A DNA stretch of 6,777 nt, from NCBI GenBank assembly GCA_029864065.1, contig JAOTUD010000158.1, positions 1 to 6,777 on the forward strand, read 5' to 3'. The notes beneath the pieces were generated by a model. That model saw only the letters and a program-made list of their open reading frames with translations, ran no database searches and was not told where the DNA came from. A program made the translations under genes and the position numbers. Shown here one piece after another: positions 1-6,563 of this stretch (the first letter of the stretch is position 1; every line of letters starts with the position of its first letter). This DNA comes from Gammaproteobacteria bacterium (GTDB lineage Bacteria > Pseudomonadota > Gammaproteobacteria > GCA-001735895).

Positions 1-1737
1 GTCGAAAGTCTGCTGTACTTTTTGCGCCATCTCCTGCAGAGCTGTCAAATCCTCATTCGTGACCGAAGATTTTAGGCGCTTGATCTCGCCGCCGTGCACG
101 AGCTCGGTGAGCTGCTCGACGGGTACGCCGAGATCTATCATTTGCATGCCGCCCTGGTGATATTGCAGTACGAGATCAAGCAGCTGAAACTGCTTTTCGG
201 GCGAGCAGTAACTGTCGACCGGATCGAGCGCATTCTGCTGCAGCACCGCCTCCTTGATCAGGCTCGAACTCTCCAGCACCCAGCGCTGCGACGAAGACAG
301 CGCTTCCGGGCCGACCAGGTTGACGATGCGTTCGAGCTCGTCTGCCTGCGCGAGCAGCGCCAGCGCCTGCTGGCGGTGCGCCGCCCATTGCGGGCTGACG
401 TTTTCGGACCACCACTGCGCCGCCCTGTCGGAGTAATCGGTAAAGCTTTCCAGCCATGAAACCGCCGGGTAGTGGCGCGCGTCGGCGAGCGGCTTGGACA
501 GGGCCCAGAAGGTGCGGATTATTTCCTTGGTATGGCTCGTCACCGGCTCGGAAAAGTCGCCGCCAGGCGGCGACACCGCGCCGATCAGGCTCACCGAACC
601 GTGCGTGCCGGCCAGCGTATTGACGCTGCCGGCGCGTTCGTAGAACGCCGCCAGGCGCGACGCCAGGTAAGCCGGGTAACCTTCCTCCACCGGCATCTGC
701 CCAAGCCGTCCCGCCACCTCGCGCAGCGCCTCGGCCCAGCGGCTGGTCGAATCGGCCACCATGACCACGTCGTAACCCTGGTCACGGTAATATTCCGCCA
801 TGGTTACGCCGACATAGATACTGGCCTCGCGCGCCACCACCGGCATATTCGAGGTGTTGGCTACGAGGAAGGTCCGCTCCATCAGCGAGCGCCCGCTGTA
901 GGGGTCGGTCAGTTCCGGAAATGTCTGCAATATTTCCACCAGTTCGTTGCCGCGCTCGCCGCAGCCGACGTATAAAACGATGTCGGCGTTGGACCAGCGG
1001 GCGATCTGCTGTTGCACGATGGTTTTGCCGGCGCCGAAAGGACCGGGAACCGCCGCCTTGCCGCCTTTCAGCATCGGGAAGAAGGTATCGAGAATGCGCT
1101 GGCCGGTGATCAGCGGCAACCCCGAATCGGCGCGCGAACGATAAGGTCGAGGCTGGCGCACCGGGCACTGGTGATACATTTTGAGACCCTCGACGGATCC
1201 TGTGCCGGTGCGCACGCGCACCACGATTTCGTCGATGCTGTAATCGCCCTCGGGGGCGTACTCGATGACTTCGCCGACGCAATCCGGAGGCGCGAGGATG
1301 CGATGCTCGATGGTTTCGGTTTCCCTGACGCTACCCAGGACCTGTCCGCCGGCAAGCGCATTGCCGACCGCAAGTTCCGCGTCTGGCACGTAGTGCCAGA
1401 CGCGTTCGCGATCGAGTGCCGAAATATCCAGTCCGCGACTGATATGTTCCCCGCTCAGCGCCATGATCTTGTCCAGCGGCCGCTGTACCCCATCGAAAAT
1501 CTGGCCCAGCATGCCCGGACCCAGCTCGACCGACAGCGGGTGTCCGAGTCCGCTGACCCGCTCGCCGGGGCGCAGCGATTCGGTCGACTCGTAGACCTGC
1601 ACCAGGGCATCCATTTCGCGGATATGAATCACTTCGCCGATCAGGTCCATGCGACCGATCCTGACCTGGTCGCCGTTGCGTATTCCCGGCTGTCTGATCG
1701 TGACTATAGGCCCGTTGACTTCGACCACTTCACCCAT
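1..1737 (-). CDS. atpA: V/A-type ATPase catalytic subunit A (3' end beyond window)
   Basis: This is the nucleotide-hydrolysing or ATP-forming subunit of the V1/A1 head, which would alternate with subunit B in an A3B3 hexamer on the cytoplasmic side. Translated by hand, the frame is open for 579 codons from ATG at 1737 to the window edge with no stop. Family length is about 580-600, so only a short tail is missing. Landmarks are an N-terminal beta-barrel (VVEVNGPIVTI-like start), the A-specific insert around 115-190, the P-loop GPFGAGKT (232-239, Lys238), GERGNE (260-265, catalytic-Glu region), ADSTSRWAEALR (328-339), EEGYPAYLASRLAAFYERAG (351-370) and SPPGGDFSEP (389-398), followed by a helical C-terminal domain. 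The start overlaps the end of E by 8 nt; AAGGGG lies 10 nt upstream. Oddities are P-loop Ala236, where Ser is common, and GRLGQMPVEEG where the family usually has GRLEEMPGEEG. The identity is secure; whether it mainly synthesises or hydrolyses ATP cannot be told from sequence. Confidence 0.97.
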   Translation of the reverse strand, partial: MGEVVEVNGPIVTIRQPGIRNGDQVRIGRMDLIGEVIHIREMDALVQVYESTESLRPGERVSGLGHPLSVELGPGMLGQIFDGVQRPLDKIMALSGEHISRGLDISALDRERVWHYVPDAELAVGNALAGGQVLGSVRETETIEHRILAPPDCVGEVIEYAPEGDYSIDEIVVRVRTGTGSVEGLKMYHQCPVRQPRPYRSRADSGLPLITGQRILDTFFPMLKGGKAAVPGPFGAGKTIVQQQIARWSNADIVLYVGCGERGNELVEILQTFPELTDPYSGRSLMERTFLVANTSNMPVVAREASIYVGVTMAEYYRDQGYDVVMVADSTSRWAEALREVAGRLGQMPVEEGYPAYLASRLAAFYERAGSVNTLAGTHGSVSLIGAVSPPGGDFSEPVTSHTKEIIRTFWALSKPLADARHYPAVSWLESFTDYSDRAAQWWSENVSPQWAAHRQQALALLAQADELERIVNLVGPEALSSSQRWVLESSSLIKEAVLQQNALDPVDSYCSPEKQFQLLDLVLQYHQGGMQMIDLGVPVEQLTELVHGGEIKRLKSSVTNEDLTALQEMAQKVQQTFD

Positions 1738-2386
1738 CGAATACTGTCCCCTTGCTGGATACGGTGGAAAACAGGCGTTCGAATATGAGCTGCTGCAATT
1801 CGTTTTCGCGGCGCGAAATAATGCCTTCGAAGGTATTGTCGATCATTACGTCGCCCTGCTCCGACACCAGCCTGAGACCGCCGCTGCAAAGGCAGGCCTC
1901 GGGCGACAACCTGACTTCGGCCTGGTCGCCGCAGCAGGTCTCGACCAGCGTCTGCCAGTCGTCGTGAAAGCGCTTCAGGTCCTCGTTGCTGAGCGACGCG
2001 ACCAGCGGCGCTCGCCCGAGGCGTTCTACACCATCCCGGAGCAGGTATTCGAATACCGGGCGGTAGGCCTCGTCGTCTTTATGTAAAGCGACCAGCCGGC
2101 GTGACAGTTTATCCAATACCGACTGCACCAGCCCCCAGCGGTTGCGATCGAGTTCGGCCTGGATGCGCAACTCGCTAGCCTGGACCTGGCGCTGGTATTC
2201 GCGGTCGGCGTTCACCCTCGCCGCGAGCAATTCCTTCTGCTCCATCAGTTTGATTTTTTCACGCGCGTCCGCGATGATTTTGTTACGCGTCATCTCGCCC
2301 TGCGCGATATGCTCGCCCGACAATTCCCCCGCGCGCTCGAGTATCGCCTGCTGTAAGGCCCTGACCTGTTCCGACTCGCTAGCCAA
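1730..2386 (-). CDS. atpE: V/A-type ATPase peripheral-stalk subunit E
   Basis: Subunit E pairs with the H/G coiled-coil protein to form the peripheral stalks that hold the catalytic head against the membrane stator. The 218-aa product fits the family (about 190-220). Residues 1-100 are a charged, Gln/Glu/Arg-rich helix typical of the stalk. Residues 105-218 form the globular cap, with the hallmark GGLRLVSEQGDVMIDNTFEG (169-188) followed by a helix ending in FERLF. The start is TTG at 2386. It is preferred because GGAG (2394-2397 on the plus strand) sits 7 nt upstream; the next Met is at residue 32 and would remove the start of the stalk helix. The gene overlaps F by 8 nt and A by 8 nt, so all three are probably translationally coupled. 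Four cysteines (151, 152, 165, 167) cluster in the globular domain, which I cannot explain from family knowledge. Confidence 0.95.
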   Translation of the reverse strand: MASESEQVRALQQAILERAGELSGEHIAQGEMTRNKIIADAREKIKLMEQKELLAARVNADREYQRQVQASELRIQAELDRNRWGLVQSVLDKLSRRLVALHKDDEAYRPVFEYLLRDGVERLGRAPLVASLSNEDLKRFHDDWQTLVETCCGDQAEVRLSPEACLCSGGLRLVSEQGDVMIDNTFEGIISRRENELQQLIFERLFSTVSSKGTVFDG

Positions 2387-2702
2387 GCTGATGCTCCAGA
2401 ATCGAATTACCGAACACCCTGCCGATCAGTTTTTCCACAGCAGGTTGATATTCGTCCGCGGCATGCAGGCTGGGGATCTCGCAGATCAGTATCGACCCTC
2501 CCTGGTTACGCAACTGCCGGACCATCGGGATATCCGCGCTCATCAGGTCCTGCTGCAGGTAAACCAGCGCGCGCTCTCGACTGCGCTCGATCTCGATTAA
2601 CACCGAATTGATTTCATCGATACTGGCATCGGCGTAGGTCCGTATCCCGAGCAACGCGAACCCATCCATCAGGGCCGCATTGCCGATGGCGATTATTTTC
2701 AT
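2379..2702 (-). CDS. atpF: V/A-type ATPase central-stalk subunit F
   Basis: Subunit F is a small protein that binds subunit D in the rotating central shaft and modulates coupling and activity. The product is 107 aa, the normal family length. It begins MKIIAIGNAALMDGFALLGI (1-20), which matches the Rossmann-like opening of the family (IGD...GFrLaGI). The conserved strand LICEIPS is at 72-78, followed by the C-terminal helix thought to contact the shaft. The ATG overlaps the TGA of K by one nucleotide (TGATG), with GGAAG about 7 nt upstream. The gene ends TAG inside the first codons of E. In the well-known Thermus, Enterococcus and Methanosarcina operons this gene follows E and C; here it comes before E. 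The residues next to the first strand (GNAALMDGF) differ somewhat from the usual GDEDTVTGF, but overall placement and motifs make the call firm. Confidence 0.92.
   Translation of the reverse strand: MKIIAIGNAALMDGFALLGIRTYADASIDEINSVLIEIERSRERALVYLQQDLMSADIPMVRQLRNQGGSILICEIPSLHAADEYQPAVEKLIGRVFGNSILEHQLG
2394..2397 (-). promoter_or_regulatory. Ribosome binding site deciding the TTG start of E
   Basis: GGAG lies within the end of the F gene, 7 nt upstream of the TTG codon of E. It supports this rare start over the internal Met at residue 32. Confidence 0.7.
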
Positions 2703-3148
2703 CAGATTCTTCCGAGCAACAGGATACTGACAACCAGCCCGTATATCGCGATACCCTCGGCGAGGCCCAGGTAAATCAACGTTCGTCCGAACATTTCCGG
2801 CTTCTCGGTGATCACGGCGAGCGACGCCGAACCGACCGAACTGACCGCGATACCGGCGCCAATCGTCGCCAGCCCCGTCGGCAGGCCGATACCGATCAGC
2901 GCCAGGCCGAGGCCGAGGCCAATCTCGCCGCCGCCCTCGGCGACCGGTTCTGCCGCCATGACTTCATGCGCACCGCCGATCAGTATCCCGGCTATACCCA
3001 GCACGAACAGCAGCAGGTTGACCATGATGCCCCGCTTCATCCAGCGTCTCGTCAACCCGGCGCTCGACTCGGGAAACATCAGGAAATACAGTCCAAGTAA
3101 TACGGCCGCGACCGCGCTGGCGGTGAGCAGGGAAGTCAAGATCGTCAT
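2702..3148 (-). CDS. atpK: V/A-type ATPase proteolipid subunit K (c-ring), N-terminally extended
   Basis: The K subunit forms the rotating membrane ring that carries ions across the membrane. The last 75 residues are one classic c-type hairpin. They comprise a Gly-rich helix (about 77-105, with GLATIGAGIAVSSVG), a polar cytoplasmic loop (TEKPEMFGR, 114-122) and a second helix with the carboxylate in LAEGIAIYGL (Glu131). Before it lie two further hydrophobic segments (about 3-24 and 41-60) joined by a basic loop (RRWMKRG). The second of these ends in VMA-AEP, which resembles a signal-peptidase site. The product is 148 aa; single-hairpin proteolipids are usually about 70-100. The start is well supported by GGAG 6 nt upstream of ATG. 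The extension is not glycine-rich and has no mid-helix carboxylate, so it does not look like a duplicated hairpin. It may be a cleaved leader or extra helices. No Gln is seen near the ion site, which favours protons over sodium. Confidence 0.93.
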   Translation of the reverse strand: MTILTSLLTASAVAAVLLGLYFLMFPESSAGLTRRWMKRGIMVNLLLFVLGIAGILIGGAHEVMAAEPVAEGGGEIGLGLGLALIGIGLPTGLATIGAGIAVSSVGSASLAVITEKPEMFGRTLIYLGLAEGIAIYGLVVSILLLGRI

Positions 3149-3154
3149 GGCGTG

Positions 3155-3158
3155 CTCC
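3155..3158 (-). promoter_or_regulatory. Strong ribosome binding site for K
   Basis: GGAG on the minus strand lies 6 nt before the K start codon, just after the TAA of subunit I. It fixes the 148-aa start of K. It is the only junction in the cluster with a separate intergenic gap (12 nt), which fits a need for higher K output for the multi-copy c-ring. Confidence 0.75.
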
Positions 3159-3160
3159 AG

Positions 3161-5056
3161 TTATGCAAGTTTTTGGGTTTCCAGTTTTAGCGGCTCGAAG
3201 GTCCTGCCCTTGCCGCCGAAGAAACGCGAAAAGCCCTCGTAGTACTCGAGGCGTAAGCACTGAATGGCGACGATTGCACCCTCCAGCACGATAATAAAGA
3301 TATTGCCGAGCACGACCGTAACGCCGTGGCCGAATGAATCAAGCATTCCCGCGATCGCGAATACCGCCGCGGCCAGCGCGATATGGTTGAGGCTGAAGGC
3401 CGCGACGCGCAGGAAGGACAGCGTGCCCGATACGTTGCTGATGATGTGCTCGAGCGCCTCGATAAAAACCACGAGCACCCGTTCAACCAGTCCACCCGTG
3501 GATTGCTGCCACTGAAAATACACGATAACCGCCATCGGCAGGATTACCAGCAGACTCTCGAACCAGCCGAAACGGCTGTTTTCCACCAGCTGGTAGGCGC
3601 TATAAAAAGCCGCCACGTAGAACAGCAGGCCGGCAAGTCCTTTGCCGCTGTAAATCGCCTGCCGTGTTTCCCCGACTGCGAAAAAATTACGAATCGCCAG
3701 CAGGTTGGCGACCAGGATAAAACCGGCCCCCCAGAGCACCGCCAGCAACAGCACCCGCACCGGATCGTGCATTGGCGACATCCACAGCGCCGGCACGATA
3801 TGCTCGTAACCGAACAGGCTGCCATAAACGAAGCCAAACAGGATCGACGAGGCGCCCGCGAGCACCCCGACGATGGCTACGCCGGGGTAGCGCCGCCGGA
3901 ATAGCAGGCTCAGGCATGCGATCGCGGCGCCATGCCCGATATCGCCGAACATCATGCCGAACATGATGACATAACTGAGCGCAAACAGGCTGCTCGGGTC
4001 GACCTCGCGGTAACCCGGCATGCCGAAAGTCTTTACCAGGCCCTGGAAAGGTTTCAGCAGCCAGGATGGTCGCAGCAGCGAAGGCACCGTGTCGAACTCG
4101 CGCTGCTCGGGATCGGCAAACGAAAGATGAAACGGAAACTCGAGCTCTTGTTCGAGCCGATGACTGACCTCGTCGGCGCGACCCGCGGGCACCCATCCCT
4201 GCAGGAATACCAGGCCTCCCTTGCCGCGCAGCACGGTCGCAAGGCTGGCATAGGGTTGCGCCAGCAGCAACGCGTCGTGGGCGGCCTGCAGCGCGATCCT
4301 GTTATCGCCCATCAGGTCGGATATTTCCTGGCTCATATCTTCGATACGTTGCCGTGCCTGTTTGACCTGGCGGTCGAGGTCGGCCTGTAACTCTACGGGG
4401 TTGCCGGAAAATTCCTCGGGTATCGTGAGCCCGCGAAAATCGGCCGACTTTAGCAAATCCTGTACTTCTTCGCGCTGCCGGCTGGGACCGAATACGACCA
4501 CGTGATCGATGCCTTCGGCCGAATAGAAAGTCTTGATCATGAAATGGGTCAGCGACAACGCGCGTTTGAGCTGATTGAAATTCCCCGCGGGTACGGTGCC
4601 GACGGCGATGCGCAGAAACCTCCCCTCGCGGCGCAACCGGCCCAGGTCAAGGTCGAGCGAAGTAAATTTCTGCAAGCTGCTGGAAAGCTGCCGCACTGCG
4701 CTAATCTTTTCATTTTGCCTGCGCATCTGTTCTTCCAGCGACGAAACCTGCGCCCACAAGTCTTTCATCTGCCGGTCAAGGTCCAGCAGCTGCCGCAGCG
4801 TGACTATCCCGCTAGAGGTTACGGAATCCTCGAACGGAATTTTAACGAATGCGGATAGCTTGCCAAAGCGTGAATTCAGGTTGTGGTAGACGTCGAAATA
4901 GGAAGCGGCCGGGTAGTCTTCGAGCGCCCGCTCGCCGTCACCCCCCGCGAGCGGGTGCATGACCGCCAGTCGCGCCAGGGTTATCGCCGCGGCCTGGGCG
5001 TCGGCGTCGACCATGTACAGGCTGGCCTTCTTCATGGGGAGCGGCGTCGGCAGCAT
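3161..5056 (-). CDS. atpI: V/A-type ATPase membrane stator subunit I (a-subunit equivalent)
   Basis: Subunit I provides the two half-channels for ions next to the K ring and anchors the peripheral stalks. The 631-aa length is normal for bacterial members (about 620-700). Residues 1-330 are the cytoplasmic arm, with coiled-coil stretches around 85-130 and 222-260. The signature GMPGYREVDPSSLF at 345-358 leads into FGMMFGDIGHG (366-376) and GFVYGSLFGYE (408-418). About seven or eight membrane helices follow. The essential channel arginine is in GTLSFLRVAAFSLNH (Arg550), and the C-terminal helix has VLEGAIVAIQCLRLEYYEGF (591-609), with Glu592 and Glu604 likely lining the channel. The tail FFGGKGRTFEPL is also family-typical. 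ATG at 5056 overlaps the stop of C as TGATG; Met8 (MKKASLY) is an alternative start that resembles family N-termini but lacks a clear ribosome site. Confidence 0.96.
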   Translation of the reverse strand: MLPTPLPMKKASLYMVDADAQAAAITLARLAVMHPLAGGDGERALEDYPAASYFDVYHNLNSRFGKLSAFVKIPFEDSVTSSGIVTLRQLLDLDRQMKDLWAQVSSLEEQMRRQNEKISAVRQLSSSLQKFTSLDLDLGRLRREGRFLRIAVGTVPAGNFNQLKRALSLTHFMIKTFYSAEGIDHVVVFGPSRQREEVQDLLKSADFRGLTIPEEFSGNPVELQADLDRQVKQARQRIEDMSQEISDLMGDNRIALQAAHDALLLAQPYASLATVLRGKGGLVFLQGWVPAGRADEVSHRLEQELEFPFHLSFADPEQREFDTVPSLLRPSWLLKPFQGLVKTFGMPGYREVDPSSLFALSYVIMFGMMFGDIGHGAAIACLSLLFRRRYPGVAIVGVLAGASSILFGFVYGSLFGYEHIVPALWMSPMHDPVRVLLLAVLWGAGFILVANLLAIRNFFAVGETRQAIYSGKGLAGLLFYVAAFYSAYQLVENSRFGWFESLLVILPMAVIVYFQWQQSTGGLVERVLVVFIEALEHIISNVSGTLSFLRVAAFSLNHIALAAAVFAIAGMLDSFGHGVTVVLGNIFIIVLEGAIVAIQCLRLEYYEGFSRFFGGKGRTFEPLKLETQKLA

Positions 5057-6081
5057 CAGGCGCCTGCCCCGACGGCCTGGCTGATCAGGTCGTTATCGAA
5101 ACCGAGCCATTTACCCTTGATCAGCGCCTGCAGGAAACGGACCTCGGCCTCGCGCAACAGGATATAGGCAAAGCTGCGCGATAACAGGTTGGGACGACGG
5201 TGCAACGCCTGCGCGGCGAGCCCCAGGCTGTGGTATTCCATCACGGTTTCCATGTCCGAAACGACTTTGATATTTGCCAGCAATTGCCGGTAAGGCTCGG
5301 GCAAAGCGGCGACCACGTCCTCGATGCTGTCCATCCGGGCGAGGCGCATCAATTCCGCCGAATGCAGGCGATTACCGGTTTTGGTGAGCAGGTAAAACGA
5401 TTTGGCGGCGGATAGCTCGTAGCTAAAGCGATATCGCAGCAGCCATAACAGGTTGAATCGATCCAGCAATCCTCCCAGCACGTGGCCGACATGCTTGGCG
5501 TCCTCGCTGCGCAGAAACCGCACGCGATGGTAGAGATCGATAAAAAAGCTGCGGTCGATGGTCGCGTCGAGCAGGAACAGATCGTTGCCGTGCTCTTCAT
5601 ACATGCGCCGGGCATGGCGCACTATTCCCCCGTAGGCCGTGGTTTCGAGCAGCCGCAGCATTTCATAGGGATCATCGGTATCGAGCAGCTTCATGATCGG
5701 CAGGTCGGAGAAACCACGCAAATCGATCAACTGCTCCTCGATCGCGCGGCTTTCGATGCCGTTGAATTTTCCGCGAATCAGAACCTTGAGATTGACCAGT
5801 TCGAACCAGCGGATGGCGAAATTGAAGAAGCGTCGTTCGCTGCCCGAAAAGGGTCTGATCAATATCCGAAAATCGTCCAGCGCGCGATTCGTCAACTGGC
5901 TGCCGATCCGGTTCAGGTTCGAGTCTTCGAATTCGTAATCGCGGCCCGTCAGTTGCCGTACCTGCGAAAATATCCGTTCCAGATCAAGCTGGATAAAACC
6001 GATCAATTGCTCGATGCTGATCAGGCGACTGGCGAAAGCCGTTAAACGGGTGCCCAGGTATACGCTACCGAACTCGCTCAT
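5056..6081 (-). CDS. atpC: V/A-type ATPase subunit C (AC39/d-type connector)
   Basis: Subunit C is the funnel-shaped cytoplasmic protein that sits on the K ring and couples it to the D/F central shaft. The product is 341 aa, the usual size for the AC39/d family. It is almost wholly helical, as expected. Family-like stretches are FFNFAIRWFELVNLKVLIRG (85-104), a central repeat with FNLLWLLRYRFSYELSAAKS, and the C-terminal LLREAEVRFLQALIKGK (308-324). I placed the start at ATG 6081, giving a TGATG junction with H like those at C/I and K/F. An upstream TTG at 6084 would add one residue but is less likely, and AGGG lies 4 nt before the ATG. In well-studied operons C follows I, K and E; here it precedes I. 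It has no membrane segment or signal peptide. Confidence 0.93.
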   Translation of the reverse strand: MSEFGSVYLGTRLTAFASRLISIEQLIGFIQLDLERIFSQVRQLTGRDYEFEDSNLNRIGSQLTNRALDDFRILIRPFSGSERRFFNFAIRWFELVNLKVLIRGKFNGIESRAIEEQLIDLRGFSDLPIMKLLDTDDPYEMLRLLETTAYGGIVRHARRMYEEHGNDLFLLDATIDRSFFIDLYHRVRFLRSEDAKHVGHVLGGLLDRFNLLWLLRYRFSYELSAAKSFYLLTKTGNRLHSAELMRLARMDSIEDVVAALPEPYRQLLANIKVVSDMETVMEYHSLGLAAQALHRRPNLLSRSFAYILLREAEVRFLQALIKGKWLGFDNDLISQAVGAGA

Positions 6082-6416
6082 CAAACCCTGGGTTCCCGAT
6101 TCAGTATCAATGCTATAGCGTGATCCAGCGCTTCCTGTTCATGCCTGTCGGCGAGCTCGCGCAACGTCTTGTTACGTTCATCGTAGCGCAGTTTCATCTC
6201 GGCGATTGTTTGCTCAGCGCGACTTTGCGCCTTGTCGGTAAACGACTGCTGCATCTCCGGCAGGCGTTCCTTGAACTGTCGTTCCATATCGAGGGCATCG
6301 TCGAGCCCTTTTTGTACGATCCGATCACGCTCGACCTCGCCTGCAGTTACCACCGCTTCGGCCTCGGTTTCCGCCGCCAGCAAGTCTTTCAGAGAATCGC
6401 GCATGTATGAATCCAC
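6081..6416 (-). CDS. atpH: V/A-type ATPase peripheral-stalk subunit H/G (coiled coil)
   Basis: This first gene of the operon encodes a 111-aa, highly charged, uninterrupted helix. Residues 1-25 (SLKDLLAAETEAEAVV) and the heptad-like Glu/Arg/Lys/Gln spacing to about residue 95 fit the H (AhaH, Thermus G) partner of subunit E in the peripheral stalk. The family is short (about 100-110 aa) and low in sequence conservation, so the call rests on length, coiled-coil character, operon position and the absence of another candidate. The start is uncertain. GTG at 6416 gives 111 aa, while ATG at 6404 (Met5, MRDSLKDLL) gives 107 aa and begins more like family members. If transcription starts near 6427, as the candidate promoter suggests, the GTG leader would be only about 10 nt, which favours the ATG. 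The TGA overlaps the start of C. Confidence 0.82.
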   Translation of the reverse strand: MDSYMRDSLKDLLAAETEAEAVVTAGEVERDRIVQKGLDDALDMERQFKERLPEMQQSFTDKAQSRAEQTIAEMKLRYDERNKTLRELADRHEQEALDHAIALILNREPRV

Positions 6417-6433
6417 TACTCAAATTTAATTCG

Positions 6434-6439
6434 ATTTTA
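6434..6439 (-). promoter_or_regulatory. Candidate -10 element for the ATPase operon
   Basis: TAAAAT on the minus strand matches TATAAT at five of six positions in an AT-rich stretch (about 6421-6450). The predicted start is near 6427. With 17-nt spacing the -35 position reads ATGAAG, a poor match. This is common at activator-dependent promoters and fits the box just upstream. Other AT-rich hexamers nearby could serve instead. Confidence 0.4.
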
Positions 6440-6460
6440 AATAAAAAATGTAACACCTTC

Positions 6461-6474
6461 ATGATATGCATCAA
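6461..6474. promoter_or_regulatory. Putative FNR/Anr-type box
   Basis: ATGATATGCATCAA matches the FNR/Anr consensus TTGAT-N4-ATCAA at nine of ten defined positions, with only the first T replaced by A. It lies between the divergent genes. Its centre (6467.5) is about 41 nt upstream of the start predicted from the TAAAAT at 6434-6439, the class II activator position for FNR-family proteins. Dnr/NarR-type regulators share this motif, and CRP-like sites overlap it, so the exact regulator is open. Inference: the ATPase operon may be induced at low oxygen. Confidence 0.5.
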
Positions 6475-6511
6475 ATCGGTCGACGATGCCCGGGCCTAGG
6501 CTAAACGACCC

Positions 6512-6517
6512 TATAAT
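6512..6517 (+). promoter_or_regulatory. Candidate -10 element for the lipoprotein gene
   Basis: A perfect TATAAT, with a predicted start near 6524, gives a leader of about 40 nt. No convincing -35 is visible: the 17-nt-spaced position falls in GC-rich sequence. It may therefore be weak or need an activator. Confidence 0.4.
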
Positions 6518-6563
6518 TTTGCCGTTTTCGTGACTTCGACGGCCTGGACCGGGTCCTGGATCC

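Noticed and set aside
782..1373. Other minus-strand frames inside the A gene (782-1282, 1110-1373)
   Set aside because: They are out of frame with the complete and motif-rich A-subunit reading, so they are shadows rather than signs of a frameshift. I translated the A frame from 1737 to 1 and found no stop.
472..1788. Long plus-strand open frames (167 aa at 472-975, 258 aa at 1012-1788)
   Set aside because: They lie exactly antisense to the conserved A-subunit frame, have arginine/histidine-rich composition typical of GC-rich shadow frames, and show no recognisable domain.
6082..6084. TTG at 6084 as the start of subunit C
   Set aside because: It only adds one residue before an ATG that forms the same TGATG junction seen at C/I and K/F; ATG at 6081 is more likely.
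6417..6460. AT-rich stretch as a possible rho-independent terminator for a plus-strand transcript
   Set aside because: No stable GC-rich stem precedes the T/A runs, and both flanking genes point away from it; promoter function explains it better.
6488..6501. Two overlapping 8-bp palindromes, GCCCGGGC and GCCTAGGC, near the -35 position of the lipoprotein promoter
   Set aside because: They could be an operator, but short GC-rich palindromes arise easily in such sequence and match no regulator I know.
6546..6556. GGACC-G-GGTCC inverted repeat before the lipoprotein start
   Set aside because: A one-base loop cannot form a hairpin and there is no T-run, so it is not a terminator; too short to call an operator.
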